A program made the position numbers and the translations under genes. The notes below the pieces were generated by a model, which saw only the letters and a program-made list of their open reading frames with translations, made no database searches and had not been told where the DNA came from. 64,000 nucleotides of DNA, taken from the NCBI GenBank assembly GCA_964019165.1, contig OZ025270.1:11627150-11691149 (forward strand). The letters are read 5' to 3'. Positions within the stretch are counted from its first letter, which is position 1. Each line of letters begins with the position of its first letter. Below are positions 50,440 through 60,540 of the stretch, piece after piece. Source of the stretch: Mastigias papua. Taxonomy: Eukaryota > Cnidaria > Scyphozoa > Rhizostomeae > Mastigiidae.

Positions 50440-50600
50440 AACTTACTGCGAAAATTCCCTCATTTTCTTTCAACATGATTCCTTCTATGTTAAGACATGG
50501 TATAAAGTTGGATGCTGAAGCATCGTTCTCCAAACCCTTCATATTTTCCCCAACGCTTAGGATCATCGTTGTTGTGAAGATTGATTGTGAGGCAAGGTAG
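50440..50600 (-). other. exon-like segment shared by the two duplicates
   Basis: The minus strand reads MKGLENDASASNFIPCLNIE and GIMLKENEGIFA, followed by a consensus donor (GCA|GTAAGT at about 50444). The second copy (about 60365-60480) keeps the frame as MKGLEKGASVQYFMPLLNTE, then NEGVPLQ before a weaker donor, with a 12-nt in-frame gap. Upstream, copy 2 has a stop where copy 1 has Gln, so the exon would have to begin after it, or copy 2 is dead. No family recognised. Confidence 0.35.
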
Positions 50601-51629
50601 CTATAAGTCGCTGATAGACTTCTTGCCGAGTGATTTGCTTTTTGGCCAGTGTTCCCACTCAACATTTGCTATATTCTGCTACAGCGCATGCGATTTTTCC
50701 CTACATTCCCCTGGTTTCTTCGAATTCCGCTACGTTCCCTTACATTTTTGCATACTGTATTCGGTTACAATCCCTACAACAATGTAATGCTTACAGTGTG
50801 AAACGGCAAAACTTATATTTCAAGAATAGCTTAATGCTGATATTTTATGTAATGTTAGATTTTCAAGAAAGGGAGTCCAAAACAGAGTTTCAAGACAACA
50901 CCTTTTAGAAAGAGTATAATTACTCAATTCATTCCTCAATATTCCATTGAATACGAAATTATTGGTAGGTTATAATATTATTCTACATTTACGAAAAGTG
51001 TCAAGGGAAGCTAACAAATCAGAGCATAGTGGAAAGATAGAATTCGAAACACTTGATATTCAAAGAGGGACTGCGCCACTAAAGCCTCAAGTGACATTAG
51101 CAAAGGGGCTGCACGCCTTGAGCCCATCAGAACTGCAACTTTCTATGAAGATATGCAGAATGTATTGAATTGTGTTACCCTCAAAAAGAATGCCGAGAAA
51201 ATGTACTCAAGTGCTATATTAACCATAGTAAATAGACTTTGACTGGTTATGAAACCTATTTTCTCAACCGCCGATGTTATTTAAGTTGAATAAACAAATA
51301 CTTATCTAAAATGTTAACATTATTAACTTTCGATTTTCATCCCAATACACCACTTTCACCGACCGCGCACTAGAGGACTGGGCCGAGATTTGGGGTGAAA
51401 GAAATTTTTTCTAGTAGACAAATACCTATGAATACGGCTTGTTGATTGTGACTATCGTAGGATATTTCGCGTGTCTCTCGTCCTTTTCATTTGTTATCTG
51501 CTATTATTTGCTAATATGTGATCTGGCTGCCTTGGGAAGAGTGTTTTCTCAAAACTTTTACGAGTAATTTAGGCTCACAGCTCACAGAAATAGATAAGCT
51601 GCGTTGGGTAATAGGCCTAATCGAGCAAC

Positions 51630-52000
51630 ATGGATTTGGCAACGATATCTACAAAGAAAGTTGATGAATTGAAGGATTTCTTACATCTTTGGGGATTGAA
51701 AATTAGTGGAAAGAAGGAAGAATACAACAGCTGAGGAAGTCCAAGCAGATGTTGCTAGACATTGTGAAAAAACTGTATGTGGATGGCAGCCATATGATTC
51801 CAGAGCCGTACAAATTGGATCAGGGTTGGGTTAGATACTGGCCAGTTACACTGTACATGGGCAGGTTTAAGTCCTAGTTTTCATCCTAATGAACTTGCCA
51901 GTAATGACCATAGCTATTTTCTTGACAAGTTGGAATTTGATAGAGAGCACTGGCTATAGTTGGAAAGGAATTCAGAAGAATTTTACATTAGTCCATTATG
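51630..52000 (+). pseudogene. SAP-domain protein of the ISL2EU-like element (broken)
   Basis: ATG at 51630 opens a frame reading MDLATISTKKVDELKDFLHL then WGLKISGKKEE, a clear SAP DNA-binding motif (helix, turn, G-K---L pattern). A frameshift near 51725 leads into QMLLDIVKKLY and later decayed sequence. In related elements the SAP head precedes a SWIM/YqaJ-type nuclease; none is recognisable here. An ATACT-rich minisatellite lies at 52098-52190. Confidence 0.5.
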
Positions 52001-52666
52001 TTCCTACAGTATTGTCATAAATTTGGAAATCAGACACTCAGCAAAGAAGTGTATGTAAATGTATATAACCATTTTAATCATATAACATTTCTAAAGCATA
52101 CTATACTATGCTATACTACACTATGCAATATTATACTGTACTATGCTATATTATACTATACTTCACTATCATATACTATTCCATAATATGTTAAACTATT
52201 CTTATCACTTGGCTTCCTGAGCTTTAATAAGTATAAAGCCTGTTTCATCTTTTGCACTTAACATCTAATTTGTGAATAGTATAACTTCTTTTAGTTAGTT
52301 CTTTCTCAACTTTTAATTAATGGTACTTGAATATTGCATATTGCTACACAGCTTCATAATGCCTTCTACTAATGGTTATGCATTTATTGGCAATGCATTT
52401 TTAACTATCTTGAATTCTTTTATTCTATTAATGGCAAGTTCAACATGAATTCTGAAATTAGCAACACCTTTTGTCTTTTCACATTCTGCTGCCATCATTT
52501 GAGACTCTTCTCTAGCCCAGGCGACATATTCATAGAGCAATAATTATAAAATCAAAATAAGACTATGATGTAGCCATTTGGGGACATTACAATCAGAAAT
52601 CTACCTGTGTTGTGATTCTTATAATCTGACCAAGTTCATTCTTTAACATGCAAAAACCTTTATCTT

Positions 52667-53520
52667 TCAATACAACATCTCAATGCAGTCTATTATGCAT
52701 CTTGTTTTTGGGCTAAACTTGTTGAGTGCAGAAGGCAAATTTGATTGAATTAGGCCCCTTGGAAGCCAGAAAATAAGAGCATTCCCATTTACGCTTGCCA
52801 ACATTTTGATCCATGTGGTAAATGTCTTTGAGCATACACAAGAGGAAAAACAAAATCTATCTGCTAAATCCTCATTGAAAATGCCAAGTCTAATCCACAT
52901 AAGAACCATTAGAAACTGATCTCTATGGGTCACTCTATGTTGTCTCCTAGAGAACTTACTTTTTGATGGTGACTGAGTTTGCTTTCCTCTCCAATATATT
53001 ATTGTTGGCAGGCTAGGCTATATATATTAAATATTAAGTTAGATATAGTCACAGCTTGCAAGCCAGTGTAAAATTGCGTTTTAGCATCAGGTTTTCTATG
53101 CACCCATTAAAATGGCTTTCTTGCAGATTTTTCTTTTAAAAGTGTATGTGATACTTTATCAACTTGGCATAAAATGTTCCACTCTAAGTATTTCAATTTC
53201 ACTCTGCAAAGCAGCACTTTGTGCTCCCATATTTGGACAGTTTACACAGGATGACTCCTCAGCAAGATAACATCCATGGAGATACTTGAATTCAGTTCTT
53301 CTACAGTCTCAGTTGCTGGAAGCTCAGTTTGACATACCAAAACTTTTCTTTGCTTTTCACTCCAGCTATGTATCTTACATTCCAAGTTGGATCTGAGTTT
53401 TCAACAGTTAGTGGTCCATCAACAAAATGCTCTGAACAAACTATATCACTCTCACCTGGGGTCCAAGCTGTATTCTTTCCAGATACCCTTCTCATTTTAT
53501 GAAATCCAGACTTTGCCGTT
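52667..53520 (-). pseudogene. THAP + DDE_4-type transposase remnants
   Basis: Two minus-strand pieces. 53495-53301 reads GKNTAWTPGESDIVCSEHFV then DGPLTVENSDPT, the C-terminal half of a THAP zinc finger (W-P, C--HF). 52933-52667 reads THRDQFLMVLMWIRLGIFNE, DLADRFCFSS, FTTWIKMLASVNG and CIIDCIEM, the helical region and first catalytic Asp (IIDC) of a DDE_Tnp_4 transposase. The sequence between them is decayed and the remaining DDE residues are missing, so it is dead. Confidence 0.7.
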
Positions 53521-54321
53521 TATGAGTTGAGAAGTTTACTATGGGAGTGATGCAGCGTGGAAGGTCTTGGACAAGGGCTATTTCTGAGAAAGATCTTTAT
53601 ACTCACTAAATTCCTTCTTCTTCCACTATTTCAATCTGTAGTTGCTATTTCGGCAATCAACTACAACACAGTTTCCATTGACCATTACGATACGACTGGG
53701 TAGGCTTAGGCCACTACAGTGTAAGATACTACTTCTGTGAGCTGCGAGCCTAAATTACTCGTAAAAGTTTGAGAAAACACTCTTCCCAAGGTAGCCAGAT
53801 CACATATCAACAAATAATAGCAGATAACAAATGAAAACGATGAGAGACACGTGAAATATCCAACGATATTGACAATCAACAAGCCGTATTCATAAGTATT
53901 TGTATACAACCAAAAATTTCTTTCACCCCAAATCTCGGCCCAGTCCTCTAGTGCGCGGTCCGTGAAAGTGGTGTATTCAGAACTTAACATTAAAAATTAT
54001 AGAGAAAACTTAGCTGTATAGTCTGAATCAATTTGTCTACTGTTGCACACGTTGGAAAGAATTCCAAACGTACAGGGGCGCATCCAGAACAAAAAATTGA
54101 CTGACTTATAAATGTGGAGTCAGATGTTAGCGCCTTCGGTGCAAAAAATTACCCAGCTTTCTAAGCATGCTTTCCCATAAAAGTAATTGATTCATCATGT
54201 CTGGAATACGTCTAAAATACGTCTATTTGGGTGCGTCTGAATATTGTACCTGGTCTTCCAACATTCTTTAAATCTAAATTTTTCAATATATGGTAACTTT
54301 TGATATGGTCAACACATGATC

Positions 54322-54520
54322 TGTTAGAAATCTCGAATGAACGAATGCAATGTAAATATCTCAATCTTGAATAAAACACAACATTATAACATAACAGGCT
54401 TAACAGCGTAATAGCAATATGAATAAACGTGGCTAGCACGAGGAGGTCACATGACCAGAACTAACAAAACGTAACCATAAAACAATAGACAATTGTGTTG
54501 GTATCATAAATAGTCCAATA
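54322..54520 (-). repeat. copia 3' LTR
   Basis: 199 bp, nearly identical to 58679-58877. Minus-strand start TATTGGACTATTTATG follows the polypurine tract; it ends TTTCTAACA. The start lacks the usual TG, but the boundary is fixed by the target duplication and by where the two copies diverge. Confidence 0.93.
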
Positions 54521-54529
54521 CTCCCACTT
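54521..54529 (-). other. polypurine tract of copia element
   Basis: AAGTGGGAG on the minus strand directly before the 3' LTR. It primes plus-strand DNA synthesis. Confidence 0.75.
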
Positions 54530-54585
54530 GATACCAACACCAAGTATAATGTTATTAAGCACAATAGTTCAGTTCAATCCAAAAA

Positions 54586-57500
54586 TCAATTTCTGGTAAG
54601 TCCAATCATGTCCCGAAATTGTTCAAATTTAACTTTAGCAAGTCCTTTTGTAAGCATATCAGCCACCATCATTTCAGTTGGACAGTACATAACTTCAATT
54701 TGTTTGTCAGCAACTTTTTCCCTCACAAAATGGTATGAAATATCTATATGTTTTGTCCTACTATGGAATTTGGGGTTCTTTGATAGCTCAATTGCACTTT
54801 GGTTATCTTCAAACAAAACCGTAGGTTTATTTTGTGCAAATCCAATATCTTCAAGTAGCCTTCTTAACCATATCAATTCTTGACTTGATGTACTAAGAGC
54901 AATATATTCAGCCTCAGTAGATGACTTTGAAACACTTAATTGCCTTTTGCTACTCCAACTTATTGTACATCCATTGATTTGAAATACATAGCCTGAAGTT
55001 GATCTCCTTGTACTCAAATCCCCTCCCCAATCTGCGTCAGAATATCCACATAGTGTGATTTCGTCTTTACCAGCTGAATATTTCAAGCGATAGTCAAGTG
55101 TTCCCTTTATGTAACGTAGGACTCGCTTCACACCTTCCCAGTGTTGCTTTCCAGGCTTAGCCATAAACTGAGAAAGAATGCTAACCGCTGCAGCAATGTC
55201 AGGACGTGTTGCAGTGCTAGCATACGTCAGACACCCAATAATCATTTGATACCTTTGTGTATCTATAGGAGTGTCACAATCTGAGAGTTTTTCAAACTTT
55301 CTCCCAGGCTCAAGAGGTGTGGAAACCTGCTTACAGTTTTCCATATTAAATCTTTTTAACACTCCTTCCAAATATTTTGGCTGGCTAATAGTTAGTGTTC
55401 TTTCTTTTCGGTTTCTTTGAATCAACATTCCAAGGATAAAATGTACCTCTCCTTGATCAGAAATGTTAAATCTTTTACTCAATGATTCCTTTTCTCTTGC
55501 CATCATGTCATTGCTGTTTGACATTAACAGGATATCATCCACATAAAGAGCTAAAATCACAAAATTTATATTCCCATTGACATCTTTCACAGATTTTACA
55601 TACAGACATGAATCTGCACCACTCATCTTAAATCCATTTAATTTGAGGAATTCATCAATAGCAATATTCCAGCATCTTGCTGCTTGTTTCAACCCATATA
55701 TACTTTTCTTCAGCTTGCAAACATACTCGGGCTTTTCTTTATCAACATAACCAGTTGGCTGCTTCATATAGATGTCAGCATCAAGTGTGCCTTGTAGAAA
55801 AGCTGTTCTCACATCCATTTGATGTATTTCCAAATCAAGGTTGTTTGCTAATGCAAGTAATGATCTGACAGCAGTGTATCGTACAACTGGTGCAAATACC
55901 TCATGATAATCAACACCCTGTTCTTGAGTGTAACCTTGCGCAACAAGTCGAGCCTTGAATCGGTCCAGTGATCCATTTGATTTCCTTTTAACTTTGAATA
56001 TCCAGCGGCACCCAACAACATTTTTATTCTTTGGGGCTGGCACTAAATCCCATGTCTCATTGCTTTGTAGGGAAGAAAATTCAGAATCCGTTGCCTCTTT
56101 CCATTGAATTGAATATTCACCATTCCAGGCTTCATTAAGGCTTTTAGGCTCATCAATGTCGGCAGTAAGTATGTCAGATATATAACAATAATCAGCTTCT
56201 TCTTCTATTAGCCTTTGAGGTGCTTTTCTCTGTCTTTTCTGTGGCAAATTCTCTAGTTCTCTAAGAAATCTTTGCTCATAATTTTCTCCCACTGGAGCAT
56301 TATCTCTCATATTATCTTGGGCTGCAACTTCATTCTCTGCATTTTGTTCATCAGGCAAAATATCATGATCAATAATTTCAACATTTGAATGAGATAGTTC
56401 TCTCTCTTTGAAATCATAGAACTTTCTTTCATCAAATATCACATCTCTACTACAAAGAAAACGTTTGACAACAGGGTCATAGAGTTTGAAACCCTTTGTT
56501 CCCTCAGGATACCCTACAAATATCGCTTTCCTTGATTTCATATCAAACTTCTTTCTTGCTTGAGAATCAATGTGTACATGAGCAATGCATCCAAATATTT
56601 TCAAGCTTGATACATTTGGTTTTACACCAAACATGCATTCATAAGGCGTTTCTTCTTTCAAAGCCACTGAAGGGCTTCTATTCTTCAAATATACAGCTGT
56701 ATTTACAGCTTCCGCCCAGAATTCTTTAGGCACATTCGAGAAGTGAATCATGGATCTGGCAGACTCAACAATGGTACGATTCATGCGCACTGCAAGTCCA
56801 TTCTGAGCTGGGTTGTATGGCACTGTTGTTTCATGCTTTATACCTTGTTCTTTCAAATATTCAGCAAAGGCATGTGAGCAATATTCCCCTCCATTGTCGC
56901 TTCTCAGAACTTTAACATGCTTTCCAGTAATATTTGTCATGAGATTGACAAACTCCTTGAACTTACTCAAAGCTTCAGATTTTTGCTTCAGATAGTAAAC
57001 ACACACGTATCGTGAAAAATCATCAATAAATGTAATGAAGTACTTTGAACCACCAATAGAATCCATGTTCATTGGGCCACATATGTCAGTGTGAATTATC
57101 TCCAGAACATCAGTGGTACATGGTGATGAACTCTTAGGATAGGGCAATCTGTGCTGTTTTCCTTTCACACAGCCTTCACAAATTGATTTCTTTTCATTTT
57201 TCGCAATTCTATCCAATCCATCAACCATGTCACAATTTGATAATTTGACAAGATTATCAGCTCCTAAATGACCATATCTGCAATGCCAAAGATCCATATT
57301 AGAAGTATTCTCAGCTGTGTTAGCATTTTCATGAGAATGTGTTTTCAAGAAGTACAGTTTGCCTGTCATTTCTCCAATTCCTAGGACTTTAGAATTACGT
57401 GAGATCTCGCATTTGTTTGCTTGAAATTCTACAGTAGCACCACAGTTTGTCATAGCACGTACAGACAGCAAATTTCTTCTCAAATCTGGCAAATATAGTA

Positions 57501-58620
57501 CATCGTATAGTGCAATCTTCTGTAGTTGTCCTCCAACATCAGTGGTTAACCGATAAGTCCCTTTTCCATATGCACGAATGGTACGATTATCACCAAGGAT
57601 GATATTACATGGCTGCCTAAACTCAATAAAATCAGAAAGTGAATTCATATCATGCGTCATATGTTGGGACGCTCCAGAGTCAATGATCCACAAAAATTTT
57701 TGCTCATCCGAATCTTTACCTGCGTATAAGGCTTCTTCATATATGGCTCTACTATCGCCTGTTTCCTCACTCATGTGTGCAGACTCAGCATTCCTTGACC
57801 TATTTCCATGTACATTGGGGCTCTTCTTCTTTTTTGGGCAGTCTCTGGCAAAGTGCCCTCTTTCTTTACAATAGTGACAAATTCCAGTGAAAGGTTGTGT
57901 TGGAAAAGATCTCTCTTGTTTATCAGGATGCAAAGCGGAAGTGCGTCCTCGATTTCCTCTTCCCCGCCTGCTGTTAAAGCTGTGTTTCGCAGATAATGCG
58001 TCTCCCGAGCTTTTAAACTCAAAATTATCTGACTTTCGGTCAAAATCATTTAGCAACATCGTTTTCACTTTGTCAAATGATAAATTTGTTTCTCCAACGG
58101 CATCTAATGCTGTAATTAACGGCATAAATTCGTCAGGCAAACTGGCCAATAAAGTCATAGCTAGTTCTTTATCATCAATTTGAACACCCATTTCTACCAA
58201 CTGATCATGCAAGGATTTAAGGTAATTTATATGCTCTAGCATATTTCCATTATGTTGAAACTTGCAAGAGTAATATTTCTGTCTCAACCTTACCTTTTGT
58301 AGAATTGAGTTACGAGCAAATTGGTTCTTCAAGGCGTCCCATGCGTCCTTAGCTGTTTTCGTGTCACGTATGTGAATTTGTTGACCAGGCTCTACAGCTA
58401 AACAAATATAGGTCCAAGCTTTCTTGGCTTTCAAACGAAAATTCCGTGCTTCAGCTGCTCCAGCCTCAGCATTAGGAGCAACAGCGGTACCATCTGCATG
58501 TTCGAACAAATCATTGCTTTCCAAATACAATCTCATATTGAAAGCCCATGACCTGTAATTCCCGCTATTTAACTTGGCGAATTTCAGAACATTTCCAGCA
58601 GACTCATCTAGCGAAGCCAT
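54586..58620 (-). CDS. copia gag-pol polyprotein, intact frame but integrase Glu replaced by Val
   Basis: 1344 codons, one frame, the full length of a copia polyprotein. In order: gag (residues about 1-230, WAFNMRLYLES, KKAWTYICLAV), CCHC knuckle CHYCKERGHFARDC (about 243-256), protease WIIDSGASQHMT (about 313), and integrase HHCC (LWHCRYGHLG ... CEGCVKGKQ). The integrase core has D512 (HTDICGP) and D575 (SDNGGEY). The RT has YVDD at 1026-1029, and RNase H has SDADWGGD, STEAEYIALS and FEDNQSA. At the D35E position, 35 residues after D575, the codon 56788-56790 is GTG, so residue 611 is Val in GLAVRMNR where family members have Glu. RT and RNase H motifs are complete. The protein would make cDNA but should not integrate it unaided. 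Confidence 0.96.
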   Translation of the reverse strand: MASLDESAGNVLKFAKLNSGNYRSWAFNMRLYLESNDLFEHADGTAVAPNAEAGAAEARNFRLKAKKAWTYICLAVEPGQQIHIRDTKTAKDAWDALKNQFARNSILQKVRLRQKYYSCKFQHNGNMLEHINYLKSLHDQLVEMGVQIDDKELAMTLLASLPDEFMPLITALDAVGETNLSFDKVKTMLLNDFDRKSDNFEFKSSGDALSAKHSFNSRRGRGNRGRTSALHPDKQERSFPTQPFTGICHYCKERGHFARDCPKKKKSPNVHGNRSRNAESAHMSEETGDSRAIYEEALYAGKDSDEQKFLWIIDSGASQHMTHDMNSLSDFIEFRQPCNIILGDNRTIRAYGKGTYRLTTDVGGQLQKIALYDVLYLPDLRRNLLSVRAMTNCGATVEFQANKCEISRNSKVLGIGEMTGKLYFLKTHSHENANTAENTSNMDLWHCRYGHLGADNLVKLSNCDMVDGLDRIAKNEKKSICEGCVKGKQHRLPYPKSSSPCTTDVLEIIHTDICGPMNMDSIGGSKYFITFIDDFSRYVCVYYLKQKSEALSKFKEFVNLMTNITGKHVKVLRSDNGGEYCSHAFAEYLKEQGIKHETTVPYNPAQNGLAVRMNRTIVESARSMIHFSNVPKEFWAEAVNTAVYLKNRSPSVALKEETPYECMFGVKPNVSSLKIFGCIAHVHIDSQARKKFDMKSRKAIFVGYPEGTKGFKLYDPVVKRFLCSRDVIFDERKFYDFKERELSHSNVEIIDHDILPDEQNAENEVAAQDNMRDNAPVGENYEQRFLRELENLPQKRQRKAPQRLIEEEADYCYISDILTADIDEPKSLNEAWNGEYSIQWKEATDSEFSSLQSNETWDLVPAPKNKNVVGCRWIFKVKRKSNGSLDRFKARLVAQGYTQEQGVDYHEVFAPVVRYTAVRSLLALANNLDLEIHQMDVRTAFLQGTLDADIYMKQPTGYVDKEKPEYVCKLKKSIYGLKQAARCWNIAIDEFLKLNGFKMSGADSCLYVKSVKDVNGNINFVILALYVDDILLMSNSNDMMAREKESLSKRFNISDQGEVHFILGMLIQRNRKERTLTISQPKYLEGVLKRFNMENCKQVSTPLEPGRKFEKLSDCDTPIDTQRYQMIIGCLTYASTATRPDIAAAVSILSQFMAKPGKQHWEGVKRVLRYIKGTLDYRLKYSAGKDEITLCGYSDADWGGDLSTRRSTSGYVFQINGCTISWSSKRQLSVSKSSTEAEYIALSTSSQELIWLRRLLEDIGFAQNKPTVLFEDNQSAIELSKNPKFHSRTKHIDISYHFVREKVADKQIEVMYCPTEMMVADMLTKGLAKVKFEQFRDMIGLTRN

Positions 58621-58664
58621 TTCTACTACATAAATGTCAAATAACCCTTAGAAAACACGTAGTC

Positions 58665-58678
58665 CTGGGCCCATAACC
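58665..58678 (-). other. copia primer-binding site
   Basis: GGTTATGGGCCCAG on the minus strand next to the 5' LTR. It is complementary to the anticodon-arm region of initiator tRNA-Met, the half-tRNA primer known from Drosophila copia. Confidence 0.85.
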
Positions 58679-58877
58679 TGTTAGAAATCTCGAATGAACG
58701 AACGCAATGTAAATATCTCAATCTCGAATAAAACACAACATTATAACATAACAGGCTTAACAGCGTAATAGCAATATGAATAAACGTGGCTAGCACGAGG
58801 AGGTCACATGACCAGAACTAACAAAACGTAACCATAAAACAATAGACAATTGTGTTGGTATCATAAATAGTCCAATA
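58679..58877 (-). repeat. copia 5' LTR
   Basis: 199 bp. The differences from the 3' LTR that I can see are AACGC/AATGC near the right-hand start and CTCG/CTTG about 25 bases on. It should contain the element's promoter; no clear TATA box is assigned. Confidence 0.93.
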
Positions 58878-58927
58878 TGATCCAATGTCACAGGAATAGT
58901 CCAGCTTAGGAGGATTTCGGCCCTTGA

Positions 58928-60540
58928 GTGGAAAATAAGTTCTTCATTAGTCACTCTCATCTGGAAACAGAGTTTCTCATAGCTTACTATGATCAGAAGT
59001 ATTTCCAACCTGCTTTCTTTACAACTTTGTTTCTGGACTTTACAGGCTTTGCCCTCAAAATGATATCATCTGTTGACCATAATTGGTTTTTCAAAAACAT
59101 TTCCCCACAACAGGAACATCTTCAGAAATGGAAAGAGGGACTATATGATCTGCTTTGAATAATGGGCTGAGATCCTTTAAAGTACCACCATAAAGGGGCC
59201 AGAGAAGACATTTGGTTGGTCTCACTGGCATAAAACTCCCATGGCTCCAGGAGCACAGTGCCATGACTGAAATAATCCCTGCCTGTCTCTTGTCCACTGG
59301 CTTGAGAAAACTATGACCAGACTGGAGAATCAAGCACACATGCCATTGGTTTCATGAATATGAATGGCCTACAACACCTGTCTTCAAAATTACAAAGTCC
59401 TCCTCTCAATATTTTCAGGTATACTGTCTAATTCTTGCACAGATCACTTACAGGAAAAGATGAGAATAGCTGAACCATTTTCAGCCTAGACTCACCACTC
59501 TCAATTGAAAATTATGAGTAATAAGGTGGGAATTAGAAACATAGAAATCCTACAGAGAAACATTTAAAATTCTGTACAGCCTCAAAGTTTTCAATTGAGA
59601 GCATGGGTAACAAGGTGGGGATGAGAAGGGCACGAATCTAAGTGCAGATAAAACTCTCCTGAAGTAAGAGGTCTTAGCAGTGTGCAAGCTTTTTTCACCA
59701 GTTATGAACAAAGAGCAAGAGTTGCATAGGCAGTTACCAACAGTACGTGAACTGCTAATAAGTTTAAAGTTTTTGATCAAAATTGCTATGATTCAGCATT
59801 AGAATGACCATATGTTGTAAAGCCTCTAAGCTGCTTATGAGATACTGTGCAACAGTGCGTGCAAAAAGCTGCACTCTTATAAACTCCAAGAATGGGCATA
59901 TCTAAGTAAATCTATACTTGACAAATGCAGTAAGCAGCCAACCACAATCCCTCAGTTTCAAAGGGAGCACTAATTGGAAAACAGAGTTATCAAAGCAAAA
60001 AGTTATCTTAAGCAAACCTGCAACCTATTCCAGCATTTCTTAAATTAGTTAAATACTATTCATTCATCATTATAGTCTACTATATATATCTAAGACCTAG
60101 GTAGCAACACATCTACTTTAAGGCACAACCTTAAAATGATTGGGTATTCATTCCATTCCATGTCAAAAGAATGAAAACTGAAGGAAAACCCCTAATTCAT
60201 GCTTAATACTCACATCCATCTCATCTACTATTTAAAACCTTTTAGCTATAGTTTTTGCTCATTACGAAGTTATACTTGGAACCTTGATAGTTGACTCGCT
60301 CGTTGTATGCTTGACTATAGTAAATCAATAGTTCAAAATAAGCACAGTGGAAGCAAACCTTGCAGGGGAACTCCCTCGTTGTCCTCTGTGTTAAGTAATG
60401 GCATAAAGTATTGCACTGATGCACCTTTCTCCAGACCCTTCATAATATTTCTCCCCAAGTCCCTCAAAATCACTGTTGTTGTGGAGAATGATTATGAGGC
60501 TACCTAGCTGTAAATCACTGGTTGACTTCTTGACCAACTA
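58928..60540. repeat. diverged direct duplication, copy 2
   Basis: Counterpart of 49260-50665, about two-thirds identical by eye, without the pogo MITE. A minus-strand frame (59339-59091) contains GGTLKDLSPLFKADHIVPL; copy 1 has GGTIKDLGSVFKASNIFPL at the same place, but a 2-base indel just upstream shifts its frame. The shared peptide may be an old exon. Confidence 0.7.

Larger units (their letters stand above)
49260..50665. repeat. diverged direct duplication, copy 1
   Basis: Aligns along its length with 58928-60540 in the same orientation. Landmarks: GTTGGTCTCACTG, ATGGGTAACAAGGTGGGAAT, TTCAAAATAAGCACA, and CC(C/A)TTCATA.ATTT. The match includes regions that are not coding, so this is a segmental or repeat-derived duplication. 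A pogo-like MITE (50290-50400) interrupts this copy only. Confidence 0.7.
51348..53973. mobile_element. ISL2EU-like DNA transposon (THAP transposase + SAP protein), decayed
   Basis: Inverted repeats of about 240 bp (51348-51588, 53722-53973) begin CACCACTTTCAC and share GACCGCGCACTAGAGGACTG. TA flanks both ends. One arm contains a 94-codon minus frame (53990-53706) whose inverted twin is broken, so it is a TIR artefact. The interior holds a minus-strand THAP/DDE_4-type transposase and a plus-strand SAP-domain frame. Divergent transposase and second-gene organisation with a 2-bp AT/TA target is known for ISL2EU elements; the assignment is inference. Confidence 0.68.
54322..58877 (-). mobile_element. 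complete, young Ty1/copia retrotransposon
   Basis: The element runs on the minus strand: 5' LTR (58679-58877), primer-binding site, one gag-pol frame, polypurine tract, 3' LTR (54322-54520). TGATC flanks it on both sides on the plus strand (54317-54321 and 58878-58882), a 5-bp target duplication normal for copia elements. The two 199-bp LTRs differ at two positions that I can see, so insertion is recent compared with every other element here. Confidence 0.95.

Noticed and set aside
53706..53990. 94-codon hydrophobic frame as a gene
   Set aside because: Lies entirely in the ISL2EU-like TIR; its inverted twin at 51345-51588 has a stop and a different ending.
57578..58183. Plus-strand frames opposite the copia gag
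   Set aside because: Antisense shadows of an intact gag-pol frame.
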